Shown here piece by piece: positions 27,606-35,557 of a DNA stretch of 64,000 nt. Within the stretch, counting starts at the first letter, position 1. Each line of letters starts with the position of its first letter. Source of the DNA: Acidiluteibacter sp963716125 (GTDB taxonomy: Bacteria; Bacteroidota; Bacteroidia; Flavobacteriales_E; Vicingaceae). The notes beneath the pieces were generated by a model. It did no database searches, had not been told where the DNA came from, and worked only from the letters and a program-made list of their open reading frames with translations. Location of the stretch: positions 2,294,001 through 2,358,000 of the forward strand of contig OY970294.1 in NCBI GenBank assembly GCA_963716125.1. The letters are read 5' to 3'. Both the position numbers and the translations under genes were made by a program.

Positions 27606-27654
27606 GTTTTTATCATCTTCTGCCCTTGCTCTAATCTTGAATGAAAATCTTCTT

Positions 27655-27791
27655 ATACCGATTTAGTAATCTAATGTCGCACACTTCGTTCCTCATTTGC
27701 TCCTTATCTTACTGTTCGGCATTTACCAATTCTACGTTTTTAAAATGGTTCAATAAAATTTATATGCGGCATTAAAAAACTTAATTGGTAT
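27655..27791 (+). repeat. 137-bp MITE-like repeat, copy 1
   Basis: This segment is the inverse complement of 38933-39069 with one mismatch in 137 bases. Its ends are imperfect inverted repeats (ATACCGATTTAGT at one end; ATACCAATTAAGT on the other strand at the other end; the similarity runs for about 26 bases). It encodes nothing recognisable. A TA dinucleotide at both ends would suit an IS630/Tc1-type target, but this is only suggestive. Confidence 0.85.
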
Positions 27792-27800
27792 TACTGACTG

Positions 27801-27902
27801 ACATTGCTATTGGAACGCAGTGGAGAGAAGCAATCTGTTATGTATAATCACATTGCTTCCTAGTGCACGTTGTTACGAAGGACTAGTCCTGCGTCGCAAT
27901 GC
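27801..27902. repeat. REP-like nested palindromic element
   Basis: Inner arms GAAGCAAT (27827-27834) and ATTGCTTC (27852-27859) and outer arms CATTGC and GCAATG enclose about 100 bases. The perfect decamer GGACTAGTCC lies at 27880-27889. Such GC-richer palindromic units in intergenic space resemble REP/BIME elements, and a RAYT relic exists in the same window. A 70-codon open frame across it is not considered a gene. Confidence 0.45.
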
Positions 27903-28035
27903 CTTTTCAAAGAATACTTTTATTCTACAAAAGTCTATTCAACTTCAAAAATGGACTCCAAACTATTGTAATGCTGCTAAACAAAGGAATGTTAATTTTG
28001 TAAACCATTTACAATTAATAATTAACCATTAAAAA

Positions 28036-29265
28036 TTACTTCTTCTTCTTCCTACTTTTCTCTTCTCTCTCCGCATCATCCAATAATGCTTGCCAGTCGT
28101 TTGCTTTTTTCTCTGTTTTGTTGACGGTATATTCATAATCACTTTTAGAAACTTCTAAGCGGTGAATAGGATTACCTAAGTTTTCTTCAATTTCTTTTAA
28201 TAAAGGTTTTTCTTCCTCACTACAAAAAGAAATCGCCTGTCCTTTTTGGTCTCCTCTCCCAGTTCTTCCTACTCTATGAACGTAATACTCGCTTGAGTCC
28301 GGCATATCATAATTGATTACATACTCCACATTTGGAACATCTATCCCTCTAGCACTTATGTCGGTAGCAATTAGAACTTTTAAATCTCCGTGTCTAAAAT
28401 TGTGCATGGTTTTTTCTCTTTCTGCTTGTTCTTTATCGCCATGTAAGGTTTCAGATTCTACATTTATGCGTTCTAAGGCTTTTTTTACTCGCTCTGCTCT
28501 TACTTTGGTGCGGACAAAAACTAATACTTTTTGGTCTGCATGTTCTTGCAATAAACTGCCTAAAAAGAATCGTTTATCATCCATTTCTATAAAAGCAATG
28601 GCATGTTCTATGTTTTTTGCAACAGGATCTTTAGGAGAAATTTGAATTCGGATAGCATCGGTAACTAAAGAATATGCCAATTTTTTAATCTTTTCATTTA
28701 TCGTAGCGGAAAAGAATAATGTTTGTCGCTTTTTGGGCAGATGACGCATTAAATCTTGTATATCTTTTATAAAACCTAAATCCAACATTTGATCTGCTTC
28801 ATCTAAAACCAAAATTTCAACTCTGGATAAGTCTAAGGCTTTTTGACTAACTAAATCAAACATTCTACCAGGTGTAGCTACTAAAACGTCAACTCCACTT
28901 GCCAAAGTTTCTTTTTGAGGATCTTGATCTACTCCACCATGAATACAATAGGAATTTACTTTAGTATGTTTACCTATTGATTTAAAGACACTTTCAATTT
29001 GTATAGCCAATTCATGCGTTGGCGCCATCACCAAGCATTTTACACCATCAGGTCGTTTTATAATTTTTCGTGAATGCAAAACATGTAATATAGGAATCAC
29101 GAATGCAGCCGTTTTTCCAGTTCCCGTTTGGGCTATTGCCAAAACCTCTTCTCCATTTAAAATAGGTGGTATAGATTTAAACTGAATGTCTGTAGGTCTT
29201 TTATAATCAAGCTTAGCAATACTTTTCTTGATTCCATCGATGATAAAATAATCTTCAAATTTCAT
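28036..29265 (-). CDS. DEAD-box RNA helicase, RhlE-like
   Basis: 409 residues. Motifs in order: YKRPTDIQFKSIPPIL (Q motif), AQTGTGKT (I), PTHELAIQ (Ia), TPGRMFDL, DEAD (II), SAT (III), FVRTKVRAERV (IV), ATDISARGIDVPNVE (V) and HRVGRTGR (VI). A short Lys-rich tail (REEKSRKKKK) follows and probably binds RNA. RhlE-like proteins act in ribosome assembly or RNA turnover. It is a single-gene unit facing away from the formate/nitrite-type channel gene. Confidence 0.93.
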   Translation of the reverse strand: MKFEDYFIIDGIKKSIAKLDYKRPTDIQFKSIPPILNGEEVLAIAQTGTGKTAAFVIPILHVLHSRKIIKRPDGVKCLVMAPTHELAIQIESVFKSIGKHTKVNSYCIHGGVDQDPQKETLASGVDVLVATPGRMFDLVSQKALDLSRVEILVLDEADQMLDLGFIKDIQDLMRHLPKKRQTLFFSATINEKIKKLAYSLVTDAIRIQISPKDPVAKNIEHAIAFIEMDDKRFFLGSLLQEHADQKVLVFVRTKVRAERVKKALERINVESETLHGDKEQAEREKTMHNFRHGDLKVLIATDISARGIDVPNVEYVINYDMPDSSEYYVHRVGRTGRGDQKGQAISFCSEEEKPLLKEIEENLGNPIHRLEVSKSDYEYTVNKTEKKANDWQALLDDAEREEKSRKKKK

Positions 29266-29391
29266 AGGTGTAAAGATACTACTCTCTTTGTGTTGCGCAA
29301 TAAAAAATTAAAATTTGCTTTTGACATGAAAACAAAATTAAATTGAAACTGTATATTTACATAAATATACCTTTCATTAAATAAAACAATA

Positions 29392-30255
29392 TTGAGCGAA
29401 GAAGATGAAATAAAAGAACAGGAAAAAATTGATAGAGAGCTTGAGAAATCTGAAAAGTCTGACAATGGTTCTGCTAAAACACATACTGAAATTCTAAGTG
29501 AACAGATTTGCGAGGGACATGACACCTATAACAAAAGCCCTAAGAGTATATGGTTGAGTTCTTTTACAGCTGGTTTAGAAATTGGTTTTAGCTTTTTAAT
29601 GTTGTGTTCCTTATTTTATTTTGTCAATAACAGAGTGAGTGAAGAAGTCGCATTTAAATTGATTTCCTTTGTATATCCTATTGGTTTTATACTAGTTATA
29701 TTAGGTCGTTCGATATTATTTACGGAGCAAACTTCCCTACTTACACTTCCTGTTTTGAGCAGAAAACGTAAAGTTAAACACCTCCTTAAAATTTGGGCTA
29801 TTGTTATTATTGGCAATTTAATGGGTGGTTGGTTAATTGCTTCAGTGATGGTTTGGATTGGGCCAAAACTAGGTATTTTTGATAATGCAACAGTTCTTAA
29901 AATTGGCTTACATGTTAGTGATTATTCTCCTTGGTTAATTTTTATAAGTGCCATATTAGCAGGATGGTTGATGGCATTACTATCTTGGTTGTTGACCTCT
30001 ACTAAAGACACCATAAGTAAAATAGTTTTAATTTTTATCATCACTTCTATTATGTCCTTTGCCTCATTGCATCATAGTATAATTGGTAGTATTGAAGTAT
30101 TTGCAGCCTTTATCAGTTCTACTGAAGTCAATTTTGGGGATTATTCCATTTTTGAATTGTTAGCATTGGCTGGTAATGCAATTGGAGGCGTTGTATTTGT
30201 GGCTTTACTTAAATATAGAGCATTTACCTACAATATTTCAGGTGGAGACTATTAA
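29392..30255 (+). CDS. Formate/nitrite transporter family channel (YfdC-like)
   Basis: 287 residues. A charged, Glu/Lys-rich cytosolic N-terminus of about 60 residues precedes six hydrophobic segments. The first contains SSFTAGLEIGFSFLML. Family marks include GRSILFTEQTSLLTLPVLS and IIGNLMGGWLIASVMVW. The likely start is TTG (29392); no ATG is available upstream of the conserved region. The long acidic N-terminus points to the YfdC branch rather than FocA/NirC, and the transported anion is unknown. Confidence 0.85.
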   Translation: MSEEDEIKEQEKIDRELEKSEKSDNGSAKTHTEILSEQICEGHDTYNKSPKSIWLSSFTAGLEIGFSFLMLCSLFYFVNNRVSEEVAFKLISFVYPIGFILVILGRSILFTEQTSLLTLPVLSRKRKVKHLLKIWAIVIIGNLMGGWLIASVMVWIGPKLGIFDNATVLKIGLHVSDYSPWLIFISAILAGWLMALLSWLLTSTKDTISKIVLIFIITSIMSFASLHHSIIGSIEVFAAFISSTEVNFGDYSIFELLALAGNAIGGVVFVALLKYRAFTYNISGGDY

Positions 30256-30400
30256 ATAGGAGTTTCTTTAATTTTCTTTTAAAATATAATAATTTAGATA
30301 TCATCTAATTAACTATTAATTTCATTTATTTAAATCCAAGCTTCACTTCTTTTCGTAGTTGTTGTAAGACAAAGTTTTATTAACAATTAATTAAATTATT

Positions 30401-31051
30401 ATGAAAAGAATGAAAACAATGATTGGGATTGGCGTAATTACAATAGCCAGTGCCGTAATGGTAGCAGCAGATCATATTGATGCGCCTGCCGTAATGGGTG
30501 GAACAGCAGACATAACTGATTTTTATGCTTTTGAAGCAACCAACAACAGCAGCAATGTAGTATTTGCAGCCAATGTGCAAGGATTAATTAGTCCTAACAA
30601 AACAGGCGATGCAAAATTTGATGAAAATGTATTGATTGAGTTCAATATAGATACTGACAATGACAACGTTGAAGACCTAATTATTCAAGCTATTCCAAGA
30701 GGTGGAAAAATGTACTTTTTTGGTCCAATTAAGCCAAGTTCAACTGGTTTAAATAGTACGGTAATGACTGGTTCTCAAATGGGAAGCGTAGACATTACGA
30801 AATATGGCGAAAGTGCTAAAATTTCTAATGAAAATGGTATGAGTTTCTTTGCAGGACCTCGTGATGATCCTTTCTTTATGGATTTTGCTCGTTATGGTGA
30901 AATTATTCAGGGAAATGCAACTGGGTTTAATGATCCAGGTGCTGATACTTTTGCAGGTACTAATGTGATGTCAATTGTAGTTGAATTACCAAAATCAATG
31001 GTTGGATCTTCAGGCACAATTAATACTTGGGTGGAAGCCAAAAGAAAATAA
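30401..31051 (+). CDS. DUF4331 protein, N-terminal half
   Basis: 216 residues with a signal peptide (TMIGIGVITIASAVMVAA). The mature protein starts DHIDAPAVMGGTADITDFYA, the hallmark start of DUF4331. It continues NNSSNVVFAANVQGLISPNK, FFAGPRDDPFFMDFARYGEI and SIVVELPKSMV, then stops. DUF4331 proteins are usually about 400-500 residues long. The missing half is on the next gene, so the domain appears split into two secreted chains. Function of DUF4331 is unknown; the products should be extracytoplasmic. Confidence 0.88.
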   Translation: MKRMKTMIGIGVITIASAVMVAADHIDAPAVMGGTADITDFYAFEATNNSSNVVFAANVQGLISPNKTGDAKFDENVLIEFNIDTDNDNVEDLIIQAIPRGGKMYFFGPIKPSSTGLNSTVMTGSQMGSVDITKYGESAKISNENGMSFFAGPRDDPFFMDFARYGEIIQGNATGFNDPGADTFAGTNVMSIVVELPKSMVGSSGTINTWVEAKRK

Positions 31052-31082
31052 TAATCAATTTATAATTTAAATAGACAAAAAG

Positions 31083-31634
31083 ATGAAAAATATAAAATTA
31101 ATAATGTTAGCAGCTGTAGTATCATTTAGTTTTTATAGCTGTAAAGACGATGAAGTAACACCAACACCAGCTGGAAATGATTTTTCTGGAACGTATGTTC
31201 AGGCTGATCAAATGGCAAGACCTGCTATTAATACCGTGTTTGTGGACATGGCAAATAAGGATGCATTTAACATGACTATCCCTTCCAACCAGAATGCACA
31301 ATTTCAAAGCAATTTTGAAACTTTGTTGATGGGATTGAGTCCAGCTTACGCTAATGCAGGTGATAAAAATGCATTGGGTCAAGATGCTGCAACCTTTACA
31401 GGTTTATTGGCAACTGATGTTTTGAATCTTTCATTAGATGGTAAAACCACTTTTTATGATGGTACAAATGTATTAACTGGTCGTGCTTTAGCAGATGATG
31501 TTATCAGCACTGAATTACTTCTAATATTTGGTGGTGAAGATGGTACAGAAAACCCTACATTATCTGATGATAACGTAGATGCAAATGACAAAACATTTTT
31601 AAGTACATTTCCCTATTTAGCCTCGCCTTGGTAA
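31083..31634 (+). CDS. Lipoprotein carrying the C-terminal half of DUF4331
   Basis: 183 residues with lipobox FSFYSC (Cys at residue 20) and a short acidic linker. QADQMARPAINTVFVDMANK, LTGRALADDVISTELLLIFG, TLSDDNVDANDKTFLSTFPY and a final LASPW correspond to the second half of DUF4331 proteins. It lies 31 bases after the N-half gene and ends before a terminator. The two chains probably associate at the outer face of a membrane, the second one anchored by its lipid. Confidence 0.82.
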   Translation: MKNIKLIMLAAVVSFSFYSCKDDEVTPTPAGNDFSGTYVQADQMARPAINTVFVDMANKDAFNMTIPSNQNAQFQSNFETLLMGLSPAYANAGDKNALGQDAATFTGLLATDVLNLSLDGKTTFYDGTNVLTGRALADDVISTELLLIFGGEDGTENPTLSDDNVDANDKTFLSTFPYLASPW

Positions 31635-31660
31635 ACCAATGCACTAAATAATTGCAATAT

Positions 31661-31702
31661 AAGGCATGGACTATTTCACATGTCCATGCCTTATTTTTTT
31701 TT
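31661..31702 (+). terminator. Terminator after the DUF4331 pair
   Basis: AAGGCATGGAC (31661-31671) pairs with GTCCATGCCTT (31682-31692) around a 10-nt loop, followed by A and a run of eight T residues. It separates the pair from the TPR lipoprotein, which may receive reduced read-through. Confidence 0.85.
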
Positions 31703-31722
31703 CAAACAAAAAGACAAAAACA

Positions 31723-33018
31723 ATGAAAACTTCAGCAAAAATATTTCTTTTTACTATGGGTATTTCAGTGCTTACAGCCTGCAATACTAAAGAAGAACAA
31801 ACAACTTATCCTAAGGATTACAATCAGTATTTGAGTGCGATGGAAACTCCAAACTATGAGTCGGCTCAAAAAGAATTTGATTTTTGGAACACCAAATACA
31901 AGGATGAGCCTAGCCAATATCCTTACCTTTCTAAAATAGCAGGTGCAAACAATGAATTATTTGGATTAAGTGGTAAAATAGATTACTTAATAGCTGCTGA
32001 AGAAAATTTGAAAGTTGCCAACGAAAAAACAAATTATTCTTCTTCAGGATATTTGCGATCATTGGCTCATAACTATGTTTCTCAACATCGTTTTAAAGAG
32101 GCGCTAGAGTTATTAAAAATAGCCGAAAAAAACGGCGATAATTTAGAATCAACTCAAAAAATGCTTTTTGATGTAAATTTAGAATTAGGAAATGATGAAG
32201 CAGCAAATAACTATTTAGCAGGCTTTAAAGATTTTAATGATTTTGATTACTTAATCAGGTTATCGAAATGGAGCGATCACATTGGAAATTTAGATGAAGC
32301 CATTCGTTTAATGGAAAAAGCTAGAACGATTGCAGTAGATTCTAAAAATAAAACGCTACAACAATGGGTTTATACCAATATAGCTGATTATTATGGTCAT
32401 GCAGGCCGTATTCAAGATGCTTACCATCATTATTTAAAAGCATTAGAATTAAATCCAACTGACAGTTATTCCATGAAAGGTATAGCTTGGATAGTTTATT
32501 CACACGAAAAAAACCCAGAAGAAGCATTGAGAATAATTGAAACTATCTCTAATTATCATCAATCACCTGATTATTATTTATTAAAAGCCGAAATTAGTGA
32601 ATTTCAAAATAATGAAATAGAAAAGAATGCAAATTTAGAAGCTTATTTTTATGAAGTAGATAAACCATTATATGGTAATATGTACAATAAATACAATGTA
32701 ATTTTGTATTCTGAAGTGGATTCTAATAAGAACAAAGCTTTAGAAATAGCACAAAAGGAAATAGCAAATAGACCAACTGTACTATCTTATGATTTATTAG
32801 CTTGGGCATACTTTAATAAAGGAGAAATCGAAAAAGCAATGCAAATTGCTGATAATAATGTCTATCAAAAAACATCAGAACCTGAAGTGTTATATCACTT
32901 AGCAGAAATATATAAAGCCAATAAAGCAAACACTAAAACGGAAGCGTTAAAAGCTAAATTAGCAGGCACCTCATTTGAATTAGGTCCTGTTACAGCAAAA
33001 AAGATAAGATTACTTTAA
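31723..33018 (+). CDS. TPR-repeat lipoprotein
   Basis: 431 residues from MKTSAKIFLFTMGISVLTAC, with the lipidated Cys at about residue 20. A longer in-frame start would run into the terminator. Tetratricopeptide-like repeats fill most of the chain (RFKEALELLKIAEKNGDNLE, GNLDEAIRLMEKARTIA, GRIQDAYHHYLKALELNPTD, KGEIEKAMQIADNNV). It is a periplasmic or outer membrane scaffold. It follows the DUF4331 pair on the same strand; in other Bacteroidota TPR proteins are commonly found beside DUF4331 genes, by my recollection. Confidence 0.85.
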   Translation: MKTSAKIFLFTMGISVLTACNTKEEQTTYPKDYNQYLSAMETPNYESAQKEFDFWNTKYKDEPSQYPYLSKIAGANNELFGLSGKIDYLIAAEENLKVANEKTNYSSSGYLRSLAHNYVSQHRFKEALELLKIAEKNGDNLESTQKMLFDVNLELGNDEAANNYLAGFKDFNDFDYLIRLSKWSDHIGNLDEAIRLMEKARTIAVDSKNKTLQQWVYTNIADYYGHAGRIQDAYHHYLKALELNPTDSYSMKGIAWIVYSHEKNPEEALRIIETISNYHQSPDYYLLKAEISEFQNNEIEKNANLEAYFYEVDKPLYGNMYNKYNVILYSEVDSNKNKALEIAQKEIANRPTVLSYDLLAWAYFNKGEIEKAMQIADNNVYQKTSEPEVLYHLAEIYKANKANTKTEALKAKLAGTSFELGPVTAKKIRLL

Positions 33019-33084
33019 AAATTGAGAATGAACAATTCACAATTGACAATTTTTTAAGTAGTTCTTAAATTACAAAAAAATCAA

Positions 33085-33126
33085 TAGGAGCAGTATTTAG
33101 TCTTTAAAACTTAAATACTGCTCCTA
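33085..33126. terminator. Hairpin between convergent TPR and dodecin genes
   Basis: A 15-bp perfect stem (TAGGAGCAGTATTTA at 33085-33099, complement at 33112-33126) with a 12-nt loop lies between convergent genes. T tracts are weak, so efficiency is uncertain. Confidence 0.65.
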
Positions 33127-33221
33127 CTGTTCTAGATAAAAATTAATAAACAATTAAATTAGTTTTTGCCAAAGGCAAAAATTCAATTGCTAATTCTCAG
33201 TTATCAATTGTGCATTAATAA

Positions 33222-33425
33222 CTAGCTTTTTACTTCAAATGAAATCTTCACATTTACTCTGAAAGAAGTTATTTTACCATCTGTCACTTCAGAGCTCATA
33301 TTTTGCACATTTGCCGATTTAATGTTTTTGATTGTTTTTGACGCTTCTGATACTGCATTTTGAGTTGCATCTTCCCAACTTTTAGTAGAGCTTGAAAGAA
33401 TTTCAATTACTTTTAATAATCCCAT
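33222..33425 (-). CDS. Dodecin family flavin-binding protein
   Basis: 67 residues, the size of dodecins. MGLLKVIEILSSSTKSWEDA has the typical KxxEixgsSxxSWEDA start including the flavin-stacking Trp, and the chain ends ITSFRVNVKISFEV. Dodecins form dodecamers that store or buffer flavins. Twenty bases separate it from the 112-residue gene upstream, so they are likely co-transcribed. Confidence 0.9.
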   Translation of the reverse strand: MGLLKVIEILSSSTKSWEDATQNAVSEASKTIKNIKSANVQNMSSEVTDGKITSFRVNVKISFEVKS

Positions 33426-33444
33426 ATCATTTTATATTAAAATA

Positions 33445-33783
33445 TTACAAACCAAATTTTCCCATTGCGCCTGAAAGCTTGTCGCCTAAACCACCTTTGA
33501 TTGCTTTCATAATAATAGGTAAAACCATATCTTTAATTTTAGATGCCATGTCGCCATCTAAGTTATTTTTTTCAACGAGAGCCGTTTTAATTTCGTCACC
33601 CATTTTGTTGTCGTTATTTCCACCACTTAAAAAACCACCAATTTTGCTCGCTATGTCACCTTTTTGACCACTAACTACTGCTGAAATAGTACCAACTATT
33701 CCATCCACTTTGTCAGATGATAAATTAAATTGTGATCCTAATTTGTCGCCGATGGCGTCTTTAATCATTCCTGAAATATCCAT
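33445..33783 (-). CDS. Small Gly/Lys/Asp-rich helical protein, unknown
   Basis: 112 residues: MDISGMIKDAIGDKLGSQFN, KVDGIVGTISAVVSGQKGD, then KIGGFLSGGNNDNKMGDEIK, MASKIKDMVLPIIMKAIKGG and GDKLSGAMGKFGL. It is amphipathic, with regular small residues and no signal peptide. The composition recalls DUF937/YidB-type proteins, but I cannot assign it firmly. It is upstream of dodecin in a two-gene unit. Confidence 0.7.
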   Translation of the reverse strand: MDISGMIKDAIGDKLGSQFNLSSDKVDGIVGTISAVVSGQKGDIASKIGGFLSGGNNDNKMGDEIKTALVEKNNLDGDMASKIKDMVLPIIMKAIKGGLGDKLSGAMGKFGL

Positions 33784-33961
33784 TCTTTTATATATTAAAT
33801 TAAGCTTGCAAATTAAAAAAAAGCTAGCTCAATATAATTTTATTTCCGTTAAAATATCCAAATTGATAGATGAGTGACATATAGGACAAGATAGGTTAAT
33901 GTATAATAAATCAAATTATCTATTCATCGCTTATTACATTTGTGTTGATTAATATTACAAA

Positions 33962-34894
33962 ATGAAAAAAATTACAATTGCCATACACGGTGGAGCAGGC
34001 ACTATTTTAAAAAGCAGCATGACTCCTGAAAAGGAGAATGCTTACAAATCAACATTGCAAGCTGCTTTAAATGAGGGCTACTCCCTCCTATCTTCAGGTG
34101 GATCAGCTATAGATGCTGTAGAAAAAGCAGTGAGTATTTTAGAAGATTCGCCATTATTTAATGCCGGTAAAGGAGCTGTTTTTACCGCGCAAGGTACACA
34201 TGAAATGGATGCTTCTATAATGGACGGTAAAACTTTGAATGCAGGTGCGGTTTCAGCAATTAGTGGGGTTAAAAATCCAGTAGAATTGGCACGCAAAGTA
34301 ATGGAAAAATCAAGTCATGTTTTTCTGTCGGGTAAAGGTGCTGAAATATTTGCCAAAGAAATGAAATGTCAATTTGAAGAAGAGGATTACTTCTATGATG
34401 AATTGCGCTATCAGCAATGGCAAGAGGTAAAAGGAACCGATAAAATACAATTAGATCATACTATCGCTAAGAAAGAACAGAAATTTGGCACTGTGGGTGC
34501 TGTTGCCCTAGATCAACATGGAAATATAGCCGCGGCTACCTCTACAGGCGGAATGACTAATAAGCAATTTGGAAGAATTGGTGACAGTCCTATGATTGGA
34601 GCAGGAAATTATGCAAACAATGCTACATGTGCTGTTTCTTGTACTGGTAGTGGTGAGTTTTTTATTCGATCTGTTGTAGCTTATGATGTTTCTTGCTTAA
34701 TGGAATATAAAGGTTTGAGCTTAGCTGATGCTTGTAAGCAAGTTGTTCAAAATAAATTGCCAAAAATTGGAGGCGATGGTGGATTAATTGCAGTTGATGC
34801 TAAAGGAAACATTTGTTTAGAATTTAATACGGATGGCATGTATCGTGCTCAAAAAGATTCGGATGGATTAGAAGAAATTGGCATTTATAAATAA
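33962..34894 (+). CDS. iaaA: Isoaspartyl peptidase/L-asparaginase, Ntn-hydrolase
   Basis: 310 residues. IAIHGGAGTI at the N-terminus, GYSLLSSGGSAIDAVEKAV, NAGKGAVFTAQGTHEMDASI and ...KFGTVGAVALDQHGNIAAAT with the autocleavage/nucleophile Thr of GTVGAV. TSTGGMTNKQFGRIGDSP then forms the substrate pocket. There is no signal peptide, so it is cytosolic. The family hydrolyses beta-aspartyl dipeptides and asparagine. With cyanophycin genes about 6-7 kb away, beta-Asp-Arg released by cyanophycinase is a likely substrate. Confidence 0.95.
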   Translation: MKKITIAIHGGAGTILKSSMTPEKENAYKSTLQAALNEGYSLLSSGGSAIDAVEKAVSILEDSPLFNAGKGAVFTAQGTHEMDASIMDGKTLNAGAVSAISGVKNPVELARKVMEKSSHVFLSGKGAEIFAKEMKCQFEEEDYFYDELRYQQWQEVKGTDKIQLDHTIAKKEQKFGTVGAVALDQHGNIAAATSTGGMTNKQFGRIGDSPMIGAGNYANNATCAVSCTGSGEFFIRSVVAYDVSCLMEYKGLSLADACKQVVQNKLPKIGGDGGLIAVDAKGNICLEFNTDGMYRAQKDSDGLEEIGIYK

Positions 34895-34943
34895 TTAAAA
34901 CATAAAATACTATTTTTGTATAAACATTGATGTAATTCTACCC

Positions 34944-35477
34944 TTGAAATCTAAGTTATTAGGCATATTCTTATTGTTTTGTTTTGCAGCGCCAGTTGCA
35001 ACTACATTTGCTTTTCTTAAATATCAAAAGAAACAAATTAAGAGAGAGGTAAAATGGAGATTAATAGAAGGAATAGATCAAAAAGAATTAGTCTTAATTA
35101 AATTAACAAAAAAAGAGCAAGATCGAGAATTAGAATGGGAACATTCAAAAGAATTTGAGTATCAAGGTGAAATGTATGATATAGCAGAAACCAAAACTAT
35201 TAATGATACAACTTATTATTGGTGTTGGTGGGATTACGAAGAAACAGAATTGAATAAAAAGCTTAATGGATTGGTTCAAACGGCTTTTGGAAATAATCCT
35301 ACAAAACAAGAAAAACAAAATAAATTAAATTCATTTTTCAAATCATTATATTTCTCAGCAACAATAATTAATACTAAAAATACAGCAACAGATTTAAAAA
35401 TTTTATTCGTTTTTAGCAATTTTAATTATCAATCATTATATAGCTCTCCTCCTGTTCCGCCTCCAGAAATAAGTTAG
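34944..35477 (+). CDS. Small membrane-anchored protein with proline-rich tail, paralogue
   Basis: 177 residues with a TTG start at 34944. One N-terminal hydrophobic segment (LLGIFLLFCFAAPVATTFAF) is followed by KYQKKQIKREVKWRLIEGID, EWEHSKEFEYQGEMYDIAET, TTYYWCWWDYEETELNKKLN and KLNSFFKSLYFS. The end is SSPPVPPPEIS. It is homologous along its length to the protein at 7687-8235. Both sit just before a TonB-dependent receptor (here 80 bases to the receptor ATG). Function is unknown; a periplasmic accessory role in receptor-mediated uptake is inferred from repeated linkage. Confidence 0.75.
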   Translation: MKSKLLGIFLLFCFAAPVATTFAFLKYQKKQIKREVKWRLIEGIDQKELVLIKLTKKEQDRELEWEHSKEFEYQGEMYDIAETKTINDTTYYWCWWDYEETELNKKLNGLVQTAFGNNPTKQEKQNKLNSFFKSLYFSATIINTKNTATDLKILFVFSNFNYQSLYSSPPVPPPEIS

Positions 35478-35557
35478 AAAATTTTTATATTTAAATCAGT
35501 CTGCATTACAATATTATGCGGGCTAAACTTATTTTAATAAACATAAAAACATTAATA

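Noticed and set aside
27820..28032. 70-codon plus-strand open frame
   Set aside because: Runs across a palindromic repeat; composition and product have no protein-like pattern.
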